Source: Hypericibacter terrae (GTDB taxonomy: Bacteria > Pseudomonadota > Alphaproteobacteria > Dongiales > Dongiaceae). Taken from it: a stretch of DNA of 64,000 nucleotides. Of this stretch, positions 55,237 through 64,000 are shown piece after piece. The stretch lies in assembly GCF_008728855.1 (NCBI RefSeq), contig NZ_CP042906.1:2914001-2978000 (forward strand). Direction: 5' to 3'. Below the pieces are notes generated by a model. It saw nothing but the letters and a program-made list of their open reading frames with translations, had not been told where the DNA came from and did no database searches. The first letter of the stretch is position 1. Each line of letters begins with the position of its first letter. The translations under genes and the position numbers were made by a program.

Positions 55237-56169
55237 CTATGTCATCTGCACCGGAATAGAGCGGGCCGGCGCGATTTCCGCGACCCCTGCGAGGATGGCC
55301 GCGCGCGCGGGCAGACTCGGCTGTGCGCCGGCCACGGTACAGGCAAGGCCCCCGGCGGCACTGGCCCAGCGCAACGCCTCCGGCAAGCGAAGCCCCGAAT
55401 CGAGGGCTGCCGCAAAGGCACCGACGAAAGCATCGCCAGCGGCGGTTGTATCCAGGACGCGGACCGGCAAGGCATCGACCTGCCAGGCCTCGCCTTTCAT
55501 GAAGGCGACGGCGCCCTTGGCGCCGAGCGTGACCAGGGTCTGGGTTCCGCCGCTCGCCAGGCGGGCGCCGGCTTCATAAGGATCCTGGGTCCGGTGGCCG
55601 GCCGCGGCGGCGGCGGTGACGACCTCGAGCTCGTTGACGATGAGCCAATCGATTAGCGGCAATATCGAGGTCGGTAGAGGGCGTGCCGGCGCGACATTGA
55701 GGAGCGTCGACAAGCCGGCCTTGCGCGCGCGCTTCAGCAGGCTCCAGTTCTCCGCTTCCGGCACTTCCATTTGCAGGAGCAGCAGCCCCGGCGAGTGCAG
55801 CCAGGCGTCCTGCACCTGCTCGGCTCGGGCCAGGAGGTTGGCGCCGGAGGCGACAGTGATCTGGTTCTGCCCTTGGGGATCGACCCCGATGAAGGCGGCC
55901 CCCGTCGGCGCATCGACGCGGGCGACGCCGTTGATATCGACGCCCGCGGCCACCAGCTCCTGCAACGCGATCGCCGCGAAGCCGTCCCGGCCGACCGCGC
56001 CCACCATCCTGACCTCGGCTCCCGCCCGGCGCGCCGCCAGCGCCTGATTGGCGCCCTTCCCTCCCGCGACGACGCGGTAGCTCTCGCCGAGCACGGTCTC
56101 GCCGGCAACCGGCAATTGTGCGACCGGCACTACCAGATCGACGTTGAGCGAGCCGAAAACCAGGATCAC
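55237..56169 (-). CDS. Ribokinase-type PfkB carbohydrate kinase
   Basis: 310 residues. PfkB signatures are both present: the N-terminal GSLNVDLVVPVAQLPVAGET ... GGKGANQALAARRAG and the C-terminal DTTAAGDAFVGAFAAAL with the catalytic Asp. Overall closest to ribokinase (RbsK), so it should phosphorylate ribose or a similar sugar, possibly also a nucleoside. Its start overlaps the glycoside-hydrolase stop by 4 nt, making it the last gene in the Pot-type operon; this suggests it uses the sugar set free upstream. Confidence 0.9.
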   Translation of the reverse strand: MILVFGSLNVDLVVPVAQLPVAGETVLGESYRVVAGGKGANQALAARRAGAEVRMVGAVGRDGFAAIALQELVAAGVDINGVARVDAPTGAAFIGVDPQGQNQITVASGANLLARAEQVQDAWLHSPGLLLLQMEVPEAENWSLLKRARKAGLSTLLNVAPARPLPTSILPLIDWLIVNELEVVTAAAAAGHRTQDPYEAGARLASGGTQTLVTLGAKGAVAFMKGEAWQVDALPVRVLDTTAAGDAFVGAFAAALDSGLRLPEALRWASAAGGLACTVAGAQPSLPARAAILAGVAEIAPARSIPVQMT

Positions 56170-58433
56170 GCGAAACCGATCTCCAGACGATGAGGCATCT
56201 TTGCCGGCAAGAGGACGACCCGCCGGCCCGCCGGCGTGACGCGGCGCCCCTCGATCGACGCCGTGGCGATGTCGCGGCCGCAGATCTCGATCCAGGAACC
56301 CTCGCCCGGCAGCGGCGGCAGCGTCAGCGCGATGCGTCTGGCCTCGATCTCGATCTCGGCGATTCGCCCGCGCAGATTGGTGGCGAAGAGAGGCGCGCCG
56401 TTCAAGGAGAGCGTCATCACCCCCTGCTGCCCCGACAGGGTCGCGGTCCCCGCCGGCGTCCGGAACGGCCCGTGATGGAGCGGGAGACCCTCATGCGCGA
56501 TTTCCCAGCCATGCCAGGGATTGAAATCGGCGATCTCGGCGGCGGCCAGCCAGGGCATCAAGGCCCCCCAGCCATAGAAGGAATCGGTATCGGGCTGATC
56601 CATCGCGGCGCCCGTCACGGCATTGAAGTTTTCCGGGCAACGGCGATGACGGCGCCATTCGCCCTGGAACAAGCGCCAGCCATTGTCGGCCAGCCCCCTC
56701 GCCTCGCGATCGAAACCGTAGCGGCGCAAGCCGTGCCAGACCAGGAAGTTCAATGGCGGCCAGATGCGCCCGCGCCAATAGACATTGTCGTCGAAGGCGG
56801 GATCGTCGCGCGTGACTGAAGGCAACAGCCAGCTGCCGCCGAATTTCCTCACATCCTGCAACAGCCCGACCATCGCCGCCGCCTGCTCCGGCCGCGCCGC
56901 GCCAGCGATCATCGGATAGAAGCTGGTCGGCGCCAGACTCTTCACGAACCGGCCCGACCAGAGCCGATTGGCGAAGACGCCCCGGCTCGCGTCCCAGAGC
57001 CGGTCGGCGATGCGGTCGCGCAGGCCCGCCGCACGCCGGTCGAGCGCCTCGGCCTCGGCGGTCTCGCCGAGCTCGCGCGCGATCCGCGCCAGCATTTCGC
57101 CGTCGAGCGCCAGCAGGCTGTTCAACCCGACATCGGCGCAATCGAGCGTGCCGGTCTCCGGCACGAGCCGCGCCTCGTCATGGACCGGGGAATTGTCCAT
57201 GCTCGATTCATCCTTGGCAGCGAGCTTGGTGCCGCGATAGAGCCCGTTCCCGACGGCCGAGGTGCCGTATTCGACGAGCCCGTCGCCATTCCCATCGCGC
57301 AGGCGCCACCACCATTGATGATTGGCGAGCAGGCGGCGGTAGGAGAGCGTGAGGAGGCCGCGATCGCGCAACCGCAGATAGATCATCCAGACGATGAAGG
57401 CGCCGATCGGCGGCTGCGACCGGTCGACCCAGGAATCGTTGCCGGTCAGAAGACAGGGCAGATTGCCGGCCGGCTGCGAGCCTGCCAGCACCGCCTCCAG
57501 ATTTTCCCGCGCCACCTCGCCATCGAAGGCGCCCGCCATCAGCGCGTGATAGAGAATGTCGTCGAGCCAGACGCCGAAGCCGCCGAACTTCTGCGCCACC
57601 CAATTGCGGCTGAGGCTGGTATAGGGCCGCCGGTTGATCGGATCCCACACCGTATTCCAGCCCACCACATCGCGGACCGCCTCGAGAGCGCCGGCGAAGC
57701 TGCCCTGAGACGCCGGCTCCGGCGGGACCGCCGGAGGGGCTGCGGCCACCGTGTCGCTCAACTCGCGCGCAAGCTGCGTAGGATCGGCGCCCACGCCGAC
57801 CGCGAAGCGGCATTCCGGCATCTCTTCCAGATTGAAACGCATCACGGCAAACCGGCCACCGGTCCCTTGCGAGGCCAGATAGAAATAACCATGGCGCTCC
57901 AGCTCGCCGGCCAGCGCCGCAAAGCCGTCGCCGGAGGCGGGACCGACCGGATCGTGGAACGTCGTCATCAGCGGCAGGCGTTGGGCCAGCATCATGGCCT
58001 GGGCCGTGCCGCGTTCCGCCACCAGATGGCCACTCTGCGGCAGGTAGCGCCACGGCACCGCACCCAATTCTCCCGGCGGCTCCCAGCGCAGACAGAGCAG
58101 CACCCAGAACCGCAGGCCCCATTCGCCGAGCTTCAGCGCGCGCCAGCGGCCGCGCAGCAGATGACCGGCGGGCTTGTCGATCGCGAGCTCGATCTCCGTG
58201 CCCGCATGGCGCAGGGTCAGAGTCATGACGCTGCCGTCGATGCGACGCGGGCCCAGCGTGACGCCGGCCCCGGGAGGAAAGCGTGTGAAACTGTTCCGGC
58301 TGCCGGCATAGGCCGCCACGCCCAGCTTCACGCCCGTGGAGAGATGGCAGAACTCCGCCGGATAGACGCTGTCCCAGCTGTTCCAGTCGCGCGCGAGCGC
58401 GACCGCTTTCTCGGTTGCCAGCTTTTCCGTCAT
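56166..58433 (-). CDS. GH63-like/MGH1-type glycoside hydrolase
   Basis: 755 residues from MTEKLATEKAVALARDW. The C-terminal two thirds form an (alpha/alpha)6 barrel typical of the GH63/GH37-like glucosidase group: WDPINRRPYTSLSRNWVA, GNDSWVDRSQPPIGAF near the catalytic acid, NVYWRGRIWPPLNFLVWHGL and CPENFNAVTGAAMDQPDTDS FYGWGALMPW. No signal peptide, so it works in the cytoplasm on imported material. The frame continues upstream to 59087, but that part lies out of frame inside the hydrolase gene. Starts in a 4-nt overlap with that gene. Confidence 0.85.
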   Translation of the reverse strand: MTEKLATEKAVALARDWNSWDSVYPAEFCHLSTGVKLGVAAYAGSRNSFTRFPPGAGVTLGPRRIDGSVMTLTLRHAGTEIELAIDKPAGHLLRGRWRALKLGEWGLRFWVLLCLRWEPPGELGAVPWRYLPQSGHLVAERGTAQAMMLAQRLPLMTTFHDPVGPASGDGFAALAGELERHGYFYLASQGTGGRFAVMRFNLEEMPECRFAVGVGADPTQLARELSDTVAAAPPAVPPEPASQGSFAGALEAVRDVVGWNTVWDPINRRPYTSLSRNWVAQKFGGFGVWLDDILYHALMAGAFDGEVARENLEAVLAGSQPAGNLPCLLTGNDSWVDRSQPPIGAFIVWMIYLRLRDRGLLTLSYRRLLANHQWWWRLRDGNGDGLVEYGTSAVGNGLYRGTKLAAKDESSMDNSPVHDEARLVPETGTLDCADVGLNSLLALDGEMLARIARELGETAEAEALDRRAAGLRDRIADRLWDASRGVFANRLWSGRFVKSLAPTSFYPMIAGAARPEQAAAMVGLLQDVRKFGGSWLLPSVTRDDPAFDDNVYWRGRIWPPLNFLVWHGLRRYGFDREARGLADNGWRLFQGEWRRHRRCPENFNAVTGAAMDQPDTDSFYGWGALMPWLAAAEIADFNPWHGWEIAHEGLPLHHGPFRTPAGTATLSGQQGVMTLSLNGAPLFATNLRGRIAEIEIEARRIALTLPPLPGEGSWIEICGRDIATASIEGRRVTPAGRRVVLLPAKMPHRLEIGFA

Positions 58434-59043
58434 CCCTTGCCTTCCGCCGGCGACCAGGCCGCCATGATCTCGGCCACCGTGGCAAGCTCGATCTGTCTGT
58501 CGAAACGCGGATAGACATGATCGAGGGCGGCTTGATGCGCCTTCTCGACCGTGCTGCCGACCGCGTCGGTGGCCACGACCACGCGATAACCGCGATCGAC
58601 CGCATCGAGCGCGGTGAGCAGGACGCAGACATCGGTCTCGACGCCGCTGAAAATCAGCGTATCCGCCCCGCGCCGTCGCAATCGACCCGAAAAATCGCCG
58701 TCTGCGAAGGCGGAATAGGTGAACTTGTCCGCGACCTCGCCCGGCGGGACGAAGCCCCGAAGTTCCGGAACGAGATCCAGCAGCGCCGGATCCATGTTGT
58801 TCTGCAGGACGCTCGGCCAATGATCGTAGAAATGGCCCCAGCTGCCGGGGGCATCCTCCTTCCGGCGGGGCGTGATGAAGCGCGTGAACACCGCGGCGGA
58901 GGGCCGGTGGCGCAGCAACCTCAGGATGGGCGCGACCAGGCTCTGCGTATTGTGCGAACCCCAGGCCGTCCCTTCGAGGAACAGACGCTGCATGTCGATG
59001 ACGGCATGCACGGCCGAGGGGCTCAGGGGGCGCGTCAGTTCGC

Positions 59044-59047
<4 letters not shown>
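58430..59047 (-). CDS. Isochorismatase-like cysteine hydrolase
   Basis: 205 residues. The catalytic triad of the family is present: Asp18 in HAVIDMQRLF, Lys108 in VADKFTYSAF and Cys141 in GVETDVCVLLTALDAV, with the usual cis-peptide neighbourhood. The family splits amides (nicotinamide, N-carbamoyl compounds, biuret) or vinyl ethers. Overlaps by 4 nt with both the PotA-like gene upstream and the glycoside hydrolase downstream, an unusual partner set suggesting it acts on the aglycone of an imported compound. Confidence 0.92.
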
Positions 59048-60108
<1,061 letters not shown>

Positions 60109-60118
60109 GGACAGGCCC

Positions 60119-60901
60119 TCATCGCTCGCCGCCGAAACGATAGAGCCTGGCGAAGAGCAGCATCAGGCCCATGGAAAACAGGATGATGATGGTCGAGATG
60201 GCATTGATCTCCGGAGTGAAGCCCTTGCGGATGGCGGCATAGATCTCGACCGGCAGGGTCGAGGTGCCGGGCGGCGCCAGAAAGTAGGAAATGACGAACT
60301 GGTCGAAGCTGATGGCGAAGGCGAAGAGCGCAGCCGCGACCACGCCCGGCGCCATGACCGGCAACGACACGCGCCAGAAGGCCTGCCAGGGCGAGGCACC
60401 CAGGGTCGCCGCCGCCTCTTCGAGGAAGGGCCCATGCCCCTTCAACCGCGCACCCACGACCATGATCACATAGGGCAAGGACAGGGCGACGTGGCCGAGC
60501 AACATGGCGTGCAATCCGCGGCCGATCCCGACCCAGAAGAAGAAGATCAGCATCGAGATGCCGATGATCAGCCAGGGGATGGTGATCGGCGGGAACAGCA
60601 TGATCTCCAGCAGGAACTTGCCGCGGAAGCTGTAGCGCGCGAAGGCGATCGCCGCCATGGTGCCGAGCGTGGTCGCGACCACGGTGTTGGCGAGGGCGAG
60701 CCCGAGGCTGTTGAGGCCGGCACGGATCAGGCGATCGTTATGGGCCAGCGACTGGTACCAGACCGTGTCCCAGACGATCGGCAGCTCGTAGAACTGCGAC
60801 TGGTTGAAGGAGAGCAGCACCATCACCACGATCGGCAGATAGAGGAAGACAAGCATCAGCCCCAGATAACCGCGAATGGCCCAGATTCCCAAACCGCGCA
60901 T
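60119..60901 (-). CDS. Spermidine/putrescine-type ABC transporter permease (PotC type)
   Basis: 260 residues from MRGLGIWAIRG. Six membrane helices and the EAA loop LEEAAATLGASPWQAFWRVSLP. LYLPIVVMVLLSFNQSQF at the start is PotC-like. The upstream extension of the frame to 61828 is in the wrong frame of the PotB gene and was rejected. Starts 8 nt after the potB-like stop. Confidence 0.9.
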   Translation of the reverse strand: MRGLGIWAIRGYLGLMLVFLYLPIVVMVLLSFNQSQFYELPIVWDTVWYQSLAHNDRLIRAGLNSLGLALANTVVATTLGTMAAIAFARYSFRGKFLLEIMLFPPITIPWLIIGISMLIFFFWVGIGRGLHAMLLGHVALSLPYVIMVVGARLKGHGPFLEEAAATLGASPWQAFWRVSLPVMAPGVVAAALFAFAISFDQFVISYFLAPPGTSTLPVEIYAAIRKGFTPEINAISTIIILFSMGLMLLFARLYRFGGER

Positions 60902-60909
60902 GTCCGGCC

Positions 60910-61773
60910 TCACAAGCCCTTGAGGCGGCCGCGCAACAACGGCGCGCTGGCGGCGAAGATCAGGAGCACGATACCCAGCATGATGAAGGAGAGAGCCGCA
61001 CCCCGCGGCCAGTTGAATACCGTGGTGAACTGGTCCTCGATGACGGTGCCCAGCATGATGCCCGCGCGACCGCCCAGGATTCGCGGCTCCATGAAGGAGC
61101 CGATCACGGGGATGAAGGTGAGGATGACTCCGACCAGCAGTCCCGGCAGGCTCAGGGGCAGAATGACCCGCAGGAAGACCTGCGCCGCCGAGGCGCCGAG
61201 GCTGCGGGCGGCCTCCGTCAGGCTGTCGTCGATCGCCTCGAGCGAGATGTAGCAGGTCAGGATGACATAGGGCAGATAACTGTGGACCAGACCAGTGACG
61301 ATGGCCGGATAGGTGAAGAGGATGCTCATGGGCGGCGAATCCGGCGAGAACCAGTGAATGGCGCGGTCGAGAAGGCCGCCTTCGCGCAAGACCATGGTCC
61401 AGGAATAGACCCGCACCAGGCCGTTGCTCCAGAACGGGAGGATGATCAGGAGAAAGATCCCCTCGCGCCAACGGCCGCGGACATATTTCGCCAAGGCGAG
61501 CGCCGCGGGGTAGCCGATCAGCACGCAGGCCAGGGTGACGTCGAATCCCAGCCGCAACGACCGCCAGGTCAGCGTCCGGTAGAAATCCTTGTCGATGAAG
61601 GTGAGGTAATGCTCGGCCGTGAATTGGGCCTCGCGCCCGTTGATCGGCGCCACCGTCAGGAAGCTGAAGAACAGCATCGCCGACAGCGGCAGCAGCACGG
61701 TCACCGTCAGCCAGACATAGGCCGGTGCCGTCAGGAAGCCGATGGCGACGCGTCGGCGTGCTTCCTGCATCAT
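60910..61773 (-). CDS. Spermidine/putrescine-type ABC transporter permease (PotB type)
   Basis: 287 residues starting at the first of two Met codons (MMQEARRR). Six helices; the EAA loop is LTEAARSLGASAAQVFLRVILP. FWSNGLVRVYSWTMVLREGGLLD is characteristic of PotB. It follows the substrate-binding gene by 74 nt containing a hairpin. Confidence 0.9.
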   Translation of the reverse strand: MMQEARRRVAIGFLTAPAYVWLTVTVLLPLSAMLFFSFLTVAPINGREAQFTAEHYLTFIDKDFYRTLTWRSLRLGFDVTLACVLIGYPAALALAKYVRGRWREGIFLLIILPFWSNGLVRVYSWTMVLREGGLLDRAIHWFSPDSPPMSILFTYPAIVTGLVHSYLPYVILTCYISLEAIDDSLTEAARSLGASAAQVFLRVILPLSLPGLLVGVILTFIPVIGSFMEPRILGGRAGIMLGTVIEDQFTTVFNWPRGAALSFIMLGIVLLIFAASAPLLRGRLKGL

Positions 61774-61799
61774 GCGGATGGAAATCCCTCGGAAAAGAG

Positions 61800-61834
61800 A
61801 AAGGCGCGGGCACGCCGGGCGCGCCCACGCCTTT
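61800..61834 (-). promoter_or_regulatory. Intercistronic hairpin between potD-like and potB-like genes
   Basis: AAAGGCGCGGGC (61800-61811) pairs with GCCCACGCCTTT (61823-61834) with one mismatch. It lies 13 nt after the binding-protein stop on the minus strand. Like the stem in the Dpp-type operon, it may protect the binding-protein message or partly stop transcription ahead of the permeases. Confidence 0.5.
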
Positions 61835-61847
61835 CCGCCAATGAGTT

Positions 61848-62924
61848 TTACTGCGCCAGCTCGGTCTTCACTTCCGCCCAGAGGTCGCCATAGGCCTGAC
61901 GTTCCTTGTCGCTCAGCGGCGCCATGTAGGTGAGCCGTTTGATCGCCTCTGCATCGCCATGGATCTGCTTGCCGATATCGCTGTCGGGCAAAGTCGCATT
62001 GGCCTTCAGATTGGCCGAGGCCGGCGCGCCGATCTTGGTCGCCCACTCATAGTAGAATTCGGGGCTCACCATGTAGTCGATGAAGGCGGCCGCACCGTCT
62101 GCGTTGGGCGCACCCTTGGCGACGGACAGGCCGTCGAACCAGCCGATGCCGCCTTCGCTCGGGATCATGAAGCCGACCGGCAGTTTCGAGTTGGTCTTGC
62201 TGCGGGCGGCCGAGCCGCTCCAATAGGTCGAGACGTCGAACTGCTTGGCCGCGAAGAACTTGTTCCACTCGTCCTCGGACGCCCAGAAGGTCTTCACCTG
62301 GGGTTTGAGGGCCATGAGCTTCGCCTTGATCTTGTCGAGATCCTTGGGATGATTCATGTCCTGGCCCGTGGCGATGGCAGCAAAGCTCACCACCTCGATG
62401 GCGTCGTCGCGCAGACAGACCCTGCCGGCGAATTTCGGATCCCAGAGCACCTCGACCGAGGTCGGCGCCGGCTTCACCGTGTCCTCGTTGAACGCGATGC
62501 CGGTCATGCCCCAGACCCAGGCGATGCCGTAGGTCTTGCCGCTGGTGTTGAGATAGACCGAGTCGCGCATCGCCGGCAGCAGCGTGCTGAAATTGGTGAT
62601 CTTGGAGGTGTCGATCGGCTGGATCAGGCCCTCCTCGCCGGCTTGCTGCGTATAGGTGCTGTTGATCAGCACGACGTCATAGGCGCCGGGGCTGGTGCGC
62701 AGCTTGGTCAGCATCTCCTGCTCGGAATTGAAATAATCATGCACGACATTGAGGCCGGTCTTCTTCTTGAAGGACTCGAGCGCCCACGCCTCGTCGGTGC
62801 CGTAGCCCTGCCAGTTCAGAACGCGAAGATCGCCGGCTGCCCGAGCGCGAGGACTGACGGCCAGGGTGGCCGCGGCGGCAAAGGTGGCAGCGGCAGTGCC
62901 CATCAGGGCACGACGAGAAAGCAT
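61848..62924 (-). CDS. PotD-like periplasmic substrate-binding protein
   Basis: 358 residues with a twin-Arg leader SRRALMGTAAATFAAAATL and a cut near RARAAGD, so probably Tat-exported. The mature part is of the PotD/PotF type (LRVLNWQGYGTDEAWALESFKKKTG; DVVLINSTYTQQAGEEGLIQPID; PSEGGIGWFDGLSVAKGAPN). Expected to bind a polyamine-like or other cationic/amide compound. GGAGGAAC precedes the start. First gene of the seven-gene operon to 55237. Confidence 0.9.
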   Translation of the reverse strand: MLSRRALMGTAAATFAAAATLAVSPRARAAGDLRVLNWQGYGTDEAWALESFKKKTGLNVVHDYFNSEQEMLTKLRTSPGAYDVVLINSTYTQQAGEEGLIQPIDTSKITNFSTLLPAMRDSVYLNTSGKTYGIAWVWGMTGIAFNEDTVKPAPTSVEVLWDPKFAGRVCLRDDAIEVVSFAAIATGQDMNHPKDLDKIKAKLMALKPQVKTFWASEDEWNKFFAAKQFDVSTYWSGSAARSKTNSKLPVGFMIPSEGGIGWFDGLSVAKGAPNADGAAAFIDYMVSPEFYYEWATKIGAPASANLKANATLPDSDIGKQIHGDAEAIKRLTYMAPLSDKERQAYGDLWAEVKTELAQ

Positions 62925-63238
62925 GGGGGGGTTCCTCCGATTATTGTTGTGTCACAAGAATCTATGGCTGGATGCTCAGGGCCGGTCAATGGCCGGGTGG
63001 AGGGAGAAGTACCGCCCTGAATCCCGCTCGCGAATTGGGAAAGGCCGAGTCGGCACCGCCTTGCCGCCTCTCATCCCCCTATAATTTCATAGTTCCATCA
63101 TTGCCCTAGAGCTTCCAGCCTCATGCGGGCTGCAAGGATCGCGTCGGGCCGAGGGGGATGGCGAGACTGTGAAGGTCGTCCGCCATCGCCTTGATCGATC
63201 CCGATTCCGGATCGGCCAGGGCGCGGACACCGGGCGGG
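62925..63238. other. Promoter region of the Pot-type operon
   Basis: 314 bp with no gene, between the dioxygenase stop and the PotD-like start, both on the minus strand. AT-rich stretches at 62940-62960 and 63078-63100 may hold the promoter. No operator or riboswitch was recognised. Confidence 0.4.
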
Positions 63239-63832
63239 CTACCGGAACGGCTCGCCGCTGATCCAGGCGACCAGACTGTAACGCACGCCCTCCTCGAGCG
63301 GCGTCACGCGATGCAAGGTCCAGGCGGGGAAGATCAGGACCGTGCCCTGATTCCGCTCGACCGCGGCGGGCTCTCCCTCCTTGTAGATCTGGAGGTCGCA
63401 GCCGCGATAGGTCGCGGGGTCGCTCAGTTGGACGATCACGGAAAGCTTCCGCGTCGAGGTGTTGCCGATTCCCAGATCCTGATGCCAGGTGTAGGTATCG
63501 CCGATGCTCTCATAGCGCGTGAATTGCAGCGCCTCGCCGAAACCGGCGAGGTCGAAGTGATAGACGTCCTTGTTCACGTCCTGCACCAGCCGTCCGAGCT
63601 TCGCCTGCAAGGCCTGGGTGGCGGCATCGCCCTGCTTGAACCAAGTGACGCTGTTCGACCGCTTGCTGCGGTCGATCGTGGGACCGGCCGCCTCCGGAGT
63701 CATGATGGTCGCGTCATGCGCCAGCTGCGATTTTCCAAGCGCCACGATGCGTTCGCATTCGCGGGGCGTGAAATAGCCGCGAACCGTCGCCGTCACATGC
63801 AGATTGGGATTGGGAGTCGGGGTGGTGACCAT
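63239..63832 (-). CDS. 2OG-Fe(II) oxygenase, PKHD-type hydroxylase
   Basis: 197 residues of the prolyl-4-hydroxylase alpha-subunit fold. Iron ligands are the His-x-Asp in TYTWHQDLGIGN and the distal His in PAWTLHRVTPLEEGVRYSL, whose Arg binds 2-oxoglutarate. It begins GYFTPRECERIVALG. It probably hydroxylates a small peptide or protein side chain; substrate unknown. It lies upstream of the PotD-like gene but 314 nt apart, so co-transcription is unclear. Confidence 0.88.
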   Translation of the reverse strand: MVTTPTPNPNLHVTATVRGYFTPRECERIVALGKSQLAHDATIMTPEAAGPTIDRSKRSNSVTWFKQGDAATQALQAKLGRLVQDVNKDVYHFDLAGFGEALQFTRYESIGDTYTWHQDLGIGNTSTRKLSVIVQLSDPATYRGCDLQIYKEGEPAAVERNQGTVLIFPAWTLHRVTPLEEGVRYSLVAWISGEPFR

Positions 63833-64000
63833 GGCACGAGCTGTGATGCGCGGTCGACCCTAGCATCGGTCATTCCGGAGGTCCACGGAGGCGGCTTAGT
63901 CAGGCCATCGGGCCCTCGCGATCGGCGACGCACCGGGGCCCCATGACCGCGGGATCGCCGTCGAACCAGTTGATTCAAGTCAATGCCGCGCCCTCCCCTG
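63833..64000. other. Window end, no supportable gene
   Basis: 168 bp upstream of the dioxygenase gene. On the plus strand an ATG at 63943 opens a frame to the window edge, too short to judge. The minus-strand frames here are broken by stops and show no family sequence. Confidence 0.3.

Noticed and set aside
60119-61828. A 569-residue permease starting inside the PotB-like gene
   Set aside because: Only residues from 60901 on look like a permease; the rest is the shadow of PotB in another frame.
63793-63978. 61-codon minus-strand frame at the right edge
   Set aside because: Runs through the dioxygenase start region with Arg/Pro-rich sequence; no family and no ribosome-binding site.

Overview
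The window is high-GC chromosomal DNA of an alphaproteobacterium, most likely a member of the Rhodospirillales or a close relative. That placement is inferred from gene content: a dgt-argS-SPOR-nagZ-scpAB-tatABC-serS-surE-pcm-nlpD housekeeping block, a PopZ (DUF2497) polar organiser, an alphaproteobacterial PIMT-like paralog, an ErpA-type Fe-S carrier and a LapB-type type I secretion system. Coding density is high and many neighbouring genes overlap by 1 to 4 nt.

Region 1 (1-2140): the 3' end of a DUF815 AAA+ ATPase gene, then an intergenic palindromic repeat split by an IS110-family (IS1111-like) element. An unbroken copy of the repeat at about 34.8 kb shows the insertion point. Region 2 (2143-16101, minus strand): nlpD-like lipoprotein, pcm, surE, serS, tatC, tatB, tatA, scpB (with a very acidic repetitive tail), scpA, an M50 protease, nagZ, a SPOR protein, argS and dgt. 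Region 3 (16300-18686): erpA, a small zinc-ribbon protein, a ComB-like phosphatase and xthA.

Region 4 (18696-30871, mostly minus strand): an alpha/beta hydrolase followed by a complete dipeptide-type ABC importer, a SnoaL-like protein, an M81/MlrC peptidase, two TPM-domain proteins with LemA, and a DMT exporter. Region 5 (30928-39568): ilvD, an exported protein, a class V aminotransferase, the intact repeat, valS, popZ and a PIMT-like methyltransferase. Region 6 (39799-46163): tRNA-Cys, envelope-polysaccharide genes (GT4, O-antigen ligase, GT2), an M48 lipoprotein and a histidine kinase.

Region 7 (46489-53874): a TolC, HlyD and LapB-type ABC trio forms a type I secretion system. Next to it lie a 110-residue protein resembling a free-standing secretion-signal module and a ribbon-helix-helix/PAS fusion. 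Region 8 (53903-63832): a DegT aminotransferase, then a translationally coupled polyamine-type ABC importer (PotD, PotB, PotC, PotA) running into an isochorismatase-like hydrolase, a GH63-like glycoside hydrolase and a ribokinase-family kinase, and finally a 2OG-Fe(II) dioxygenase.

The best candidates for undescribed biology are the PotABCD/cysteine-hydrolase/glycosidase/sugar-kinase operon, the stand-alone secretion-module-like protein beside the T1SS, the RHH-PAS regulator, and the IS110-type element aimed at a hairpin repeat.
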